Shown one piece after another: positions 32,117-41,456 of a stretch of 55,323 nucleotides of DNA. The position numbers and the translations under genes were made by a program. Numbering within the stretch: position 1 is the first letter of the stretch; every line of letters begins with the position of its first letter. The stretch lies in contig JAFZKQ010000106.1 in assembly GCA_017553575.1 (NCBI GenBank), forward strand, positions 1 through 55,323, in the 5' to 3' direction. A model generated the notes under the pieces. That model saw only the letters and a list, made by a program, of their open reading frames with translations, had not been told where the DNA came from and did not search any database. Origin of the DNA: Paludibacteraceae bacterium (GTDB taxonomy: Bacteria > Bacteroidota > Bacteroidia > Bacteroidales > Paludibacteraceae).

Positions 32117-34593
32117 ATGTTCAGAAAAAAACAATTCGACTTTTCTTATTCATAATGGTCTGCATGACCATGCCGAACGTCTTGGCAGACACGTTAACCA
32201 TCAACACAGCTATTGACAAAGTTACCATCTATAAGCAGGGTGCTTTAGTCAGCCGAAAAGCGCACATCAAAGTGCCTGCAGGCGTATCCGTCCACAAAAT
32301 ACAGATGGTCAGTCCCGTCTTGGACAAGAAGAGTGTGCAAGTGGGCATAACCAATTCAGACATCACTTTAGGCAAGGTGGACGTGGATGTTGAGATGCCC
32401 AATCGTGACTTTATAGCCCACAAGAACGACTCTTTGAAGAAAATCTCTTCTGTCATCGAGGACTCTATCAACCTCATCGCATCCTACAATAAGGTTTTGG
32501 ATAACGAGAAGAGTGTCCTGTTGGCAAATGACGACATCGGTGGAAAGAAAGGATTCAACGCAGAGCAACTGAGCGCCATTGCCGAATTTCTAAGGAAGGA
32601 CCTCGACGAAATCATAGACAAGCAATTGGTCTATAAGCAAAAACGAGAGAAATACGAGCTGGACAAGCAGTTGGTGGGACAGGAAATCCTCTTGTTGGAC
32701 GAGCGGGCTATGGAGCCTAAAGGGGCTATCTTCGTGACGCTTGTCTCCCCTTCCGCTGCCGAGACCGACGTGGACATCAAATATATGGTAAAAGAGGCGG
32801 AATGGACTCCTTTCTTCGAATTAAGGCTGGCCGAAGGCCAATCCACTTTGGAGGTGACGAAAAAGGTGATGGTGCTACAAAAATCCAAGGAGGATTGGAA
32901 CGATGTCAAGATGACCGTCACCCGCACCAACCCTTCCGAAAACAATGCACGGCCTGAGTTGAAACGCTACACGCTTCCTAAGAAAACACAAACGACAAGC
33001 CTCATCTCTTCTTCCAGTAAGGAAATGATAAAAGTTATGGGTAATGTTCGAGATCAGAAGGGAAGTATCTCCGGCGTGTTGGTGACTTGTCCGGAATCCA
33101 ATACTTCCACACAAACGGACAAATCAGGTTTCTACGAAATCTTAGTCCCTGCCGAATCTTACTTGATCTTTACCCATGCCACCCACACCAAAGAAAAAAT
33201 TTTCGTGCGTAACTCCTCTTTGGTGGAAAACGTAGTCATGCAGGAGGATGCCAAGCTAGTCTATGGCAACAAGATTAAGCTCAGGGGTGTCGTCCGAGAT
33301 TATGAGGATGTTCTGCCAGGTGCTAACGTTGTCATAAAAGGAACCACAGAAGGAGTCTCAACAGACATGGATGGAAATTTTGAATTAGATGTATCATACG
33401 GAAGTACTATTGAGATTAGTTATATTGGTTACGAAACAAAAACACTGAAAATAACAGCTACCACCCCTCATTGGCTTGACATTAAATTAGTCATGGATGA
33501 GAATATGATGGAAGAAGTTGTTGTGGTGGGTTATGGAAAGACAAATGGAATAAAAAAAGCCGCAAAAAAGGTAGGTTCTATATTTGGTGTTCGTGAAGAG
33601 AAATTGAAAGAGGCGGTTCCCGCTTCTATCGACCAAGCTTTGAACGGACGTGTTTCTGGCGTGCAAGTCACCGAATCATCAGGTCTACCCAGTGTTGCCT
33701 CTTCCGTACATGTTCGTGGTACAAATTCTTTGACTGGTGAGAATGATCCTCTCTATGTCGTGGATGGTGTGCCTATGGCTTCTACCAAGGGAAACCCATT
33801 GAGTGATATTTCTCCAGCAGATATTGTCGCCGTGGAAGTCTTAAAAGACCAAAGCGCAACCGCCATCTACGGCTCGCGGGCAGTCAACGGGGTTGTTTTC
33901 ATCACCACCCGAAAGGGGGCAAGCGTCGGCTCGGAGCAATACCTCTCCCTCTTCTCCAAACTGCAGGATTACACGGCAGAGGCAAGCACGCTCAACACGA
34001 TTCCTTCTGACGGCTCGGAACATGAGGCGATGCTGGAGAAGATCTCCATCCCTGTCGAATACTCCTATTACGCCGCACCTAAGATGACGCCCAACGTCTA
34101 TATGATAGCGGAGATTCCGAAATGGAAGGACCATGAATTATTGGCGGGTAAACTTCGCGTCTTCTTGAACAACGCCTACATTGGCGAGTCCTATTGGACT
34201 CCGAACGAGATAGAAGATAGCCTAAAATTCTCCGTCGGTGTGGAGAAGGATATCGCCGTGGAGCGTATTCTCAAATCGACCACCAACCAGCGGAAAGGTC
34301 TTCTGAAGATGAACAACAAGATCTATCGGGAGTGGCAGATTGTGGTCAAGAACAACAAAGAGACGGCTATCAAGCACTTGATTGTGCGGGATCAAATCCC
34401 TGTCTCGACCCGAAAGGATGTGAAGGTGGAACTCATCGAATCAAGCAACGCCCGTGTGGATGAGCAGTGGGGCTCGGTCATTTGGGATCTCCAATTGGCA
34501 CCTAACGAGAAGAAGACACTCTCGCTCATCTATGAGGTGACGGTGAAAAACGAAAAGGATTATGATGATTTGAAGGATGACGAAGATTTATAA
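32117..34593 (+). CDS. DUF4140/DUF4139 protein with inserted carboxypeptidase-regulatory and SusC-like TonB plug domains; possible -1 frameshift in the signal peptide
   Basis: From ATG 32155 the frame gives 812 residues: DUF4140 domain (VTIYKQGALVSRKAHI), coiled coil, a CarboxypepD_reg-like domain (about 288-365), a second one (about 375-445: LRGVVRDYEDVLPGANVVIKGT), a SusC-type plug (about 453-590: VVVVGYGK, ALNGRVSGVQV, VHVRGTNS, DPLYVVDGVP, VLKDQSATAIYGSRAVNGV), then DUF4139 (about 600-812). No TonB beta-barrel follows. The natural signal peptide lies upstream: ATG 32117 reads MFRKK and, after a -1 slip on A AAA AAA (32125-32131), continues TIRLFLFIMVCMTMPNVLA-D into the main frame. Without the slip that ATG meets TAA at 32153. 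Ordinary initiation would be at 32155, with a poor signal. The family includes mucoidy-inhibitor-like proteins; function unclear. Confidence 0.8.
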
Positions 34594-34638
34594 CGATTGA
34601 ACTTAGTATAAAAATAGGGTTAAATCACCCCACAAGAT

Positions 34639-36519
34639 ATGAATATGAGACAAATGAAAATAGAAGTTCTACTATTGGCAGGAGGCCTTTTGCTTCCTAC
34701 CTTTTCAGGAATGGCAGCTCCTATAGAGGCAAATTCCAAAATCAAAGAGGTGATGGTCTATGCCACGGGTGCAATGGTCAACCGTACCGCCAACGTGAAT
34801 GTCAAAAGTGGTACTACCGAAGTGAAGATCCCTTTGCTGACACCTTTGTTGGACCAAACTTCCGTGCAGGTCGGCGTGAAAAATAGTCAGGTGACTCTTG
34901 CCTCCATCAACTACGACGTGGAGGTGCCCAACCGGAAGCAGATTTCAAAAGAGGTGACAACACTCACCAAACGGTCTGCCTTGCTTCGTGACTCCATCGA
35001 TATGATGGTTGCCAAGAGAGGCGTGTTGGACAGTGAGCGAGAACTTATCTTGAAAAGCAACAACATCGGCGGTGATAACGGATTCACTGCACCGACCTTG
35101 CAGGGTATTGCCTCTTATTTACGCAAGGATTTGAACGAAATCATCGTTCAACAATATGATTACCAGCGGAAAATCCAAAAGTGTCAGGAGGAGTTGACGC
35201 TAAATGAACAAAAGATGAATTTGCTCTACGAGAAACAGATGGAGCCGATGAGTTTCCTCACGGTGAAGTTGGAATCCTCGCAAGCCACCAACTGCGAACT
35301 CGAAATCCTCTACTTCGTAAAGAATGCAGCGTGGATGCCTTTCTACGAGGCCCGCATCGCCAAAAATGATACGAAACTCCACTTGATTCAAAAGGCCTAC
35401 GTCAGCCAGGCAAGCAAGGAGAAATGGGAGAACGTGGCACTCCTCTTGTCGCAAAACGACCCAAGCCGAAGCAACGAGAAGCCTGAATTGGGCAAATATG
35501 TCATCCCCGAAGGCTACTACGTCGGAAGGAACGAATCCACCAAGAGTAGCCAAAACCAGTTTGTCAAAGTGTTGGGAGTGGTGCGCGATAAGAAAGGACC
35601 GTTGAAGGGCGCGTTGATCACCTCGGGCGAGGACCGTAAAACGCAGAGTGACGAGAACGGATATTATGAGTTGTTGGTGCCTAAGAAGAGCACTGTGAAA
35701 TACGCCTTTTCAGGCTATGCAAACACCACAAGTATGGCCACCGGTGATAATGTGGCGGTGAAAAACGTATTCATGCAGAGTGGCAATTCCAACGTGATAG
35801 AAGCGAAATCTGATTATAACTATAACAATTACCTCGCTCAAAACAGGGTTGTCCAAGTCTCCCCTAAAGAGCGTTCTTTGGGAAGTGGCACGATGATGGA
35901 CATTCCTCAAATGGAGATCCGAAACCATGTCGAGAATACGCCGGGACTCAATACCATCCCCGAGGATGGAGCTGACCATGAAATCATGGTGAAAGACCTC
36001 TCCATCGATGCGGAGTATAACTACTTTGCCGTGCCGAAACTCTCCAAGGATGTCTATTTGGTGGCCTCCATTCCGAACTGGAAGAAGCTGGACCTTCTCG
36101 ACGGAAGCGTCAAACTCTTTTTGAACAACATGTTCTTGGGCGAGAGCTTCATCAACGCCCGCCAGACGGAGGACACGCTCAACCTCTCCATTGGTAAGGA
36201 CAAGGACTTGGCCGTTGAACGCAAGGATTTGCGGACCTACTCCTCTAAAAACCTCATCAAGACTTCCGGTAAAGTGGAGCGTGAATGGATGATTACGGTG
36301 AAGAACAATAAATCCACGTCGGCCAAAATCACCATAGAAGACCAGTTCCCTGTCTCCACAGATAATGACATTAAAGTGGTGCTTATGGATAACGGTGGTG
36401 CCGAGGTAGACGAGAAGGAGGGAAAACTCACTTGGAAACTGAACTTGAAGGCGGGCGAGAAACGGGAACTGAAATTCTCTTATTCCGTCAAATCCAAGAA
36501 GGATATTACGGTCGATTGA
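34639..36519 (+). CDS. DUF4140/DUF4139 (mucoidy inhibitor-like) exported protein
   Basis: The 626-residue paralog of the preceding gene product has an intact signal peptide (IEVLLLAGGLLLPTFSGMAAP), an N-terminal DUF4140 domain (EVMVYATGAMVNRTANVNV), a coiled coil (about 85-185), a single CarboxypepD_reg-like domain (about 310-385: VLGVVRDKKGPLKGALITSG) and a C-terminal DUF4139 domain (LNTIPEDGADHEIMVKDLSIDAEYNYFAVPKLS onward, cut at residue 430). It lacks the plug present in its neighbour. The gap is 45 nt on the same strand, so one operon. DUF4139 proteins are predicted to be beta-rich envelope proteins; the precise role is unknown. A good terminator follows. Confidence 0.88.
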   Translation: MNMRQMKIEVLLLAGGLLLPTFSGMAAPIEANSKIKEVMVYATGAMVNRTANVNVKSGTTEVKIPLLTPLLDQTSVQVGVKNSQVTLASINYDVEVPNRKQISKEVTTLTKRSALLRDSIDMMVAKRGVLDSERELILKSNNIGGDNGFTAPTLQGIASYLRKDLNEIIVQQYDYQRKIQKCQEELTLNEQKMNLLYEKQMEPMSFLTVKLESSQATNCELEILYFVKNAAWMPFYEARIAKNDTKLHLIQKAYVSQASKEKWENVALLLSQNDPSRSNEKPELGKYVIPEGYYVGRNESTKSSQNQFVKVLGVVRDKKGPLKGALITSGEDRKTQSDENGYYELLVPKKSTVKYAFSGYANTTSMATGDNVAVKNVFMQSGNSNVIEAKSDYNYNNYLAQNRVVQVSPKERSLGSGTMMDIPQMEIRNHVENTPGLNTIPEDGADHEIMVKDLSIDAEYNYFAVPKLSKDVYLVASIPNWKKLDLLDGSVKLFLNNMFLGESFINARQTEDTLNLSIGKDKDLAVERKDLRTYSSKNLIKTSGKVEREWMITVKNNKSTSAKITIEDQFPVSTDNDIKVVLMDNGGAEVDEKEGKLTWKLNLKAGEKRELKFSYSVKSKKDITVD

Positions 36520-36549
36520 CGTTCTTCCGCATCATAGGATGAATACAAG

Positions 36550-36583
36550 TAGGGACGAAGTTCTTTCGTCCCTATTTTGTTTT
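36550..36583 (+). terminator. Terminator of the DUF4139 operon
   Basis: TAGGGACGAA (36550-36559), 5-nt loop, TTCGTCCCTA (36565-36574), then TTTTGTTTT. It lies 30 nt after the stop codon. Confidence 0.85.
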
Positions 36584-36658
36584 AAGAATTGTCTGATCTA
36601 TTTCGGAATGCTGTTGTTCACTCCTCAGCCTGTTTGGGCAAAGTGGGGTCGTTGCGTC

Positions 36659-39600
36659 TTATGCTTTTACGATTTCTCCATTCTCCACATACCAGACGTA
36701 GCCTTGGGCCGTATAGCCCATTTGTTGGATGAGGTGGATGTATTGCGTCACCTGTTTAATGTGTTTATTCTCCTTCTTTCCGAATTTGTAGTCGATGATG
36801 GTCATTTCATTGCCCTTCTTGATAACTCGGTCGGGACGGCAATTCTTGGCAATACCATTCTCTTTGTATACGATTTCACATTCGTTGAATAGTTCCAAGC
36901 CATCGGCAAACCATTCGTTGGCGATCTCCTGATGGAGGGCTTTCTCTGCGAATGCCATGAGGCTCTCTTTCTCGTCCTCGGAAATCACGCCTTCGAATAG
37001 GAGGGATTCAACCGCTTTCCCAATGTCATTTTTTGTATTTATTTGGGAAAAGAGGGCGTGTAGCACCTTTCCTCGGTCTATGTATTGGTTCCTTTCGTTC
37101 TTCTCTTCGTTGATGAACTCTTTCGATTGGTTGGATTGCCTAAAGGAGGCTTTCTGTTTGTAGCTTTGGTATTCGGAGGTGGTGGTCTGCGGCTTCTTTT
37201 TTAGGATGTTGGAACTCTCCTTTGCCTCTTTCTCCTCTTTCTTGTCGTAGAGTTCTCCGATGGAGAAACTCATCTCATCTTTGTTCCAATGGGCTGAGTC
37301 TGTCATGAGAGCCACCTTCATGAGTTGGGAGATGGTTTTGGGCGACTCGATCTTTTCGTAGTCGGTGCCCAAGATGATTAAGTTCTTTTTCGCCCGTGTT
37401 AGAGCCACGTAGAGGATGTTTAGGTTGTCCACGTATAGTTGTTCCGTCTCTTCGTAGTATTGCTCGCTGAAAATGGATTTCTCCATGTCATTGCCGTAGG
37501 AGATAGGGATCAGCGGGAGTTCCGAATAAGGCTCTTGATCCGTCTTGCACCAAAGCAAAGGTTTTAAGCCCCTCTCCGTGGTGAGGGTCCAGTCGCAGAA
37601 GGGAAGGATGACCGTATGGAATTCCAATCCTTTGGATTTGTGGATGGACATGATCTTTATGCCATTGATCTCACTGCTGAAAGGAATGGTCGTGACCTTC
37701 AACTTCTCTTCCCAATGTTGGAGGAATTGGTTGAGGTCGGATGATTTGTTGACGAGGAATTGGTTGAGGCCGTCGAGGAACGATTGCATATAACTCTCCT
37801 GGTTCTTGATTTTATGCAGCTCCAGTAGTTCGTAAACCGTTTCCACCATCTCATAGAGAGGAAGCAAGGAGGCCTTTCTCAAATTCTCCTCCAATTTCAG
37901 GATGGCAGGGGAGTCTTTGTCGTGGAGATAGGAGCGTGCCGTGTCGTTGGCCTCTTTGCCCAATATCACCGTTTGGTATGAGAAGAGCAATTGAGCCTTG
38001 TAGATGCCATTTTCAGGCTCTGAGATGTATTGTAGGGCTTGGATGAGTATCTGTAAAGCCAAAGAGGATGCTAACTCGTATGCTTCGTCTGAAATGACGT
38101 CATAGACGTATTTGGAGGCGAGCTCAGGCTCTCTGTTTTTGTAGTCGGACAAATATTGGGCGATGACCGGGATGTTTTTGTTCTTTCGGAGTAGGATGGT
38201 GATCTCGTCGGCTCTGATGCCGTGGTCCTGTAATTCCTCGATTTGTTCACGCAACCTTTCCGACATGGAGAAGTCGTCATTATCCAAAAATTCCACATGA
38301 ACCCAGCCCTCTTCCTCTTCTTTGGAACTCTTTTGGCATACGTCTTTGTAGGCGGTTTGCATATTCAAGTTCTTGTCGTTCATCTCTTTGTTGATGAGTT
38401 CCAAGGCTTTTTCGAAGAATTGATTGTTGAATTGGATGATGTTCTTTTTGCTTCTCCAGTTCGTCTCCATCGGGTAAACTCCTACGGGGACATTCGTTAT
38501 CTCTTCGTTGATCCTGCTGATGGTCCTCCAATCGCTGTTTCTCCATCGATAGATGGCTTGCTTAGGGTCGCCGACAATCAAGCTGAGGGCGTTTTGGGAG
38601 AGTCCCTCCTCCAGCAAGGGCTTGAAGTTCTTCCATTGGGTCAGACTCGTATCTTGGAACTCGTCAATCATGATGTGGTTGATGTAGGCGCCCACCTTCT
38701 CGTAGATGAAGGGAGCATCATTCTCTCCAATCATTTCATTCAGCAAGGAGGGGGTGTCGGCAAGCATGAACTGATTGTTCTTGCTGTTGTTCTCGCTGAT
38801 GAGGGTGGCGAGGTCGTGCAGTAATCCTAACTTGTTGATGTCCTTGATGATCAATTTGATGGTGTTGATGTCGCTTATGTGTTCAGTCAGATACTTTTCT
38901 GTCTCTGTCAGGATCGGAATCAGTTGCTTCTCCGCTAACGCTATGATTTCGTCATGGCGCGGATGGGTTTTCTTGGTCCACTTCTCTACATCCTCCAGAC
39001 AGTCGGAGGCTCGTTTCCCAATCTCGGCAGGAAATTCATTCTTGTCTAATATCTTATTGAAAAGGCCGGCAACTCCCGATTTGTTATAGGCGAAGTCTTC
39101 GGTGTCGAGATGGTGCTGGGTGGTGACGTCCCTGAATTGTTGGGCTATCTGAATGAGTCCGTTGCGAATCTTCTCTTCCTTTCCCCTGAGATTCTTCTTA
39201 TACTTTTCCAGCGCACCCTTCTCTTTGAGCAGATTGGTGGTCTGGTTTCGCTTTGTCTCGATGTCAATCTCGCGTTCCATCTTCTTGAACTCCTCTTTGA
39301 AGATGTTTTTCCCGAAATCTTCCAGCTCCTTGTCGATCTTCCAGCTGTTGTTTTCGCCCAATTTCTCGTCGATGTAGTCGCTTATCCATCGCATCAGGTC
39401 GGGGTCTTCTTTCACCTTGTCGAACAACTCTTTGACGGCATCCTTCAGCGGGGCGTTGTTGTCCAATTCGATATTCATGTAGGCTCCGAGACCCAATTCC
39501 TTGGCTAAGTTCTTTAGGATGGATTGGAAGAAGCTGTCGATGGTCTCAATGCGGAATCGGCTGTAGTTGTGAAGTATGCTGATGAGGGAAGCTTTGGCTT

Positions 39601-39895
39601 TCCTCCTGATTTCGTCATAGCTCCATTTCTTTTCCTTTTGGCTTAATTCCTGCTGTATGGTGTGGAGATAATTGTCAGAATCTTTCAGTCCGTTGGCGAT
39701 GCCATAGAGTTCGGACAAGATGCGGTTTTTCATCTCCGAGGTCGCTTTGTTGGTGAACGTGACGGCCAAGATGTTGGCGTATGCTTCCGGATCTTCAATC
39801 AGGAGCTTGATATATTCTACGACTAAACGATAGGTTTTCCCTGAGCCAGCGGAAGCTTTGTATATTTTCAGGGTAGGGGAATCAGTTCTATCCAT
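36659..39895 (-). CDS. UvrD-like helicase with RecB-type nuclease domain (AddA/RecB-like)
   Basis: The 1078-residue superfamily 1 helicase-nuclease would process DNA double-strand ends for recombination. Walker A is IYKASAGSGKT (K20), motif II is MIDEFQDTSL, motif III is IVGDPKQAIYRWRNSD, and later motifs include MSIHKSKGLEFHTVILP and LYVALTRAKKNLIILG. The C-terminal RecB nuclease has NCRPDRVIKKGN and MTIIDYKFGKKE (D...D-Y-K), with QVTQYIHLIQ. I take ATG 39895; the frame continues up to a TTG at 39943. An AddB or RecC partner is not in the window. It follows the YqaA-like gene by 28 nt, at the end of a run of minus-strand genes. Confidence 0.92.
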   Translation of the reverse strand: MDRTDSPTLKIYKASAGSGKTYRLVVEYIKLLIEDPEAYANILAVTFTNKATSEMKNRILSELYGIANGLKDSDNYLHTIQQELSQKEKKWSYDEIRRKAKASLISILHNYSRFRIETIDSFFQSILKNLAKELGLGAYMNIELDNNAPLKDAVKELFDKVKEDPDLMRWISDYIDEKLGENNSWKIDKELEDFGKNIFKEEFKKMEREIDIETKRNQTTNLLKEKGALEKYKKNLRGKEEKIRNGLIQIAQQFRDVTTQHHLDTEDFAYNKSGVAGLFNKILDKNEFPAEIGKRASDCLEDVEKWTKKTHPRHDEIIALAEKQLIPILTETEKYLTEHISDINTIKLIIKDINKLGLLHDLATLISENNSKNNQFMLADTPSLLNEMIGENDAPFIYEKVGAYINHIMIDEFQDTSLTQWKNFKPLLEEGLSQNALSLIVGDPKQAIYRWRNSDWRTISRINEEITNVPVGVYPMETNWRSKKNIIQFNNQFFEKALELINKEMNDKNLNMQTAYKDVCQKSSKEEEEGWVHVEFLDNDDFSMSERLREQIEELQDHGIRADEITILLRKNKNIPVIAQYLSDYKNREPELASKYVYDVISDEAYELASSLALQILIQALQYISEPENGIYKAQLLFSYQTVILGKEANDTARSYLHDKDSPAILKLEENLRKASLLPLYEMVETVYELLELHKIKNQESYMQSFLDGLNQFLVNKSSDLNQFLQHWEEKLKVTTIPFSSEINGIKIMSIHKSKGLEFHTVILPFCDWTLTTERGLKPLLWCKTDQEPYSELPLIPISYGNDMEKSIFSEQYYEETEQLYVDNLNILYVALTRAKKNLIILGTDYEKIESPKTISQLMKVALMTDSAHWNKDEMSFSIGELYDKKEEKEAKESSNILKKKPQTTTSEYQSYKQKASFRQSNQSKEFINEEKNERNQYIDRGKVLHALFSQINTKNDIGKAVESLLFEGVISEDEKESLMAFAEKALHQEIANEWFADGLELFNECEIVYKENGIAKNCRPDRVIKKGNEMTIIDYKFGKKENKHIKQVTQYIHLIQQMGYTAQGYVWYVENGEIVKA

Positions 39896-39923
39896 GGCAA
39901 GAAGAGAGTTTAGAGGTGGATGT

Positions 39924-40379
39924 TTAGTTGAAGAAGAGGGCAAGCTGCGCCTTCATCAAGACGAAGTAACGGATGCTTTTCCCGATGAACATGAAGAGAG
40001 CGATTAGCCAAACGTTGCAACGCAAGTAGCCTAAGGCGACAGCAATGACGTCTCCTATTCCGGGAAGGAAGGTGAGTACTGCCAGTATGCTCCCTTTGTC
40101 ATGAATCCAAGCTTCCATCTTTTGTATTTTCTCATACTTGATTTTCAGGTATTTCTCTATCCATTCTATTTTTCCCATTTTTCCTATCCAATAGCAGGTC
40201 AATCCACCAAGGGTGTTTCCGACTGATGCGGCCAAGAGGCAACCTATCGGATTGCAGCCGGTGGCAAGTACGCCCGCAAAGACGACTTCCGAACTGAAAG
40301 GAAGGATCGTGGCGGCTAAGAACGAAGCGATGAAAAGGCCTACGATGCCGAATGTTTCAAGAAATTCGAGACCTTCCAT
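39924..40379 (-). CDS. YqaA/DedA family membrane protein (VTT domain)
   Basis: The 151-residue protein has the small YqaA-type VTT/SNARE-associated architecture: FLAATILPFSSEVVFAGVL, GNTLGGLTCYWIGKMGK, FLPGIGDVIAVALGYLR and a C-terminal TM. DedA relatives help recycle undecaprenyl phosphate or other lipids, but the role of YqaA members is not established. It sits 4 nt after the DUF6427-like gene, so co-transcription is likely. Confidence 0.9.
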   Translation of the reverse strand: MEGLEFLETFGIVGLFIASFLAATILPFSSEVVFAGVLATGCNPIGCLLAASVGNTLGGLTCYWIGKMGKIEWIEKYLKIKYEKIQKMEAWIHDKGSILAVLTFLPGIGDVIAVALGYLRCNVWLIALFMFIGKSIRYFVLMKAQLALFFN

Positions 40380-40383
40380 TGTC

Positions 40384-41388
40384 TTAAGCGAGGATAAAGG
40401 TTAATAGAGAAATGGCGAGAAATAAGAAGAAGACGATGTAAGCGATTCGGCTACTATTGATGGAGAAGAACCTTCCGAGAATCATGCTCCATAGTAGCGT
40501 CAGCGGATACAATAAGTTTTGGGAGTCGGGGAACCCAATAATCATAAGGGCGAGAATCCATAAGAACAGACTGTTGATGTGCGTGTTCTGTTTCCTCGAT
40601 TTTATGTTGTCATGTGTATTGTCTAAGATGAAATGTCCAATAGCCCAAGCCGTGGTGCATCCTAAGAATAGGAGGTAGGCTGTCTCCAAGTCGTTAAATC
40701 TGTATTGGATGGAGAGGGTACTGAAACTTTTGCTGAAGAATTCGGTCAGCGTCGCTGTCTCTCCGATGACGACATAGTATAGCGTGGCGTATAGCGCAGG
40801 AATGATGAATCCGAACAGGGAGGCCAAAAAACTCCTTAGGTTGAGGGCGGAAGTGCTATGGAAGAAGATGAAGTAGGGGATTATCAGCAGGATATATGTC
40901 GGCGACAGCAGGGTCGCGATGGAGATGAAAAGACCTGCATTGAATGCGTGTATAGGGTTGAACGTCTCCACATAGAAGAAACTGGAGTAGAGTCCCCCGA
41001 TCAGCAGAACAGACAAGAAGATGCCTGGCGTCAAGGTGTGACAGAAAAAGATGGAGCCTAAGGTACAGAAGAAGACGGCTGGGAGTATCGTCCTTACTTT
41101 GATGTAGGCAAAGGTTCCGTTGAACCGAATAAGCAATCCTCCCGTCGCAATGAAGAGGAGCAGTGCGGCTATGTCATTTATGATTCCCCAAGGTTGCAAC
41201 CATCCGAGGAGGAGGGTGTATAGAGGGGATTCCATATAGAGGGGAGACGATTCCGGTTGGAATAGTCTCCCCATATAGGTGTTTTGCGGAAGAAACAGGT
41301 CATACCATAAGGCAAGCATCAAGATGAGAAGGATGCTTATATTCTTCTCATTCGGGTTGAGCGACTCCGTAAATCTATTTCCCCGCAT
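40384..41388 (-). CDS. DUF6427-like polytopic membrane protein
   Basis: The 334-residue protein has about nine or ten TM helices and almost no soluble part. It begins MRGNRFTESLNPNEKNISILL and contains LFQPESSPLYMESPLYTLL, LLSPTYILLIIPYFIFF and a C-terminal TM. The size and layout match the Bacteroidota family DUF6427, which I know only as uncharacterised membrane proteins. It lies between purD (68 nt upstream) and a YqaA-like gene (4 nt downstream) on the same strand. The name rests on memory of the family, not on a motif. Confidence 0.7.
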   Translation of the reverse strand: MRGNRFTESLNPNEKNISILLILMLALWYDLFLPQNTYMGRLFQPESSPLYMESPLYTLLLGWLQPWGIINDIAALLLFIATGGLLIRFNGTFAYIKVRTILPAVFFCTLGSIFFCHTLTPGIFLSVLLIGGLYSSFFYVETFNPIHAFNAGLFISIATLLSPTYILLIIPYFIFFHSTSALNLRSFLASLFGFIIPALYATLYYVVIGETATLTEFFSKSFSTLSIQYRFNDLETAYLLFLGCTTAWAIGHFILDNTHDNIKSRKQNTHINSLFLWILALMIIGFPDSQNLLYPLTLLWSMILGRFFSINSSRIAYIVFFLFLAISLLTFILA

Positions 41389-41456
41389 AACTAAAACTCA
41401 TCTATTTGATGTTAGGAATAAGAGGGGATTTTGGGATCCCCATCCTTCATTCATAC

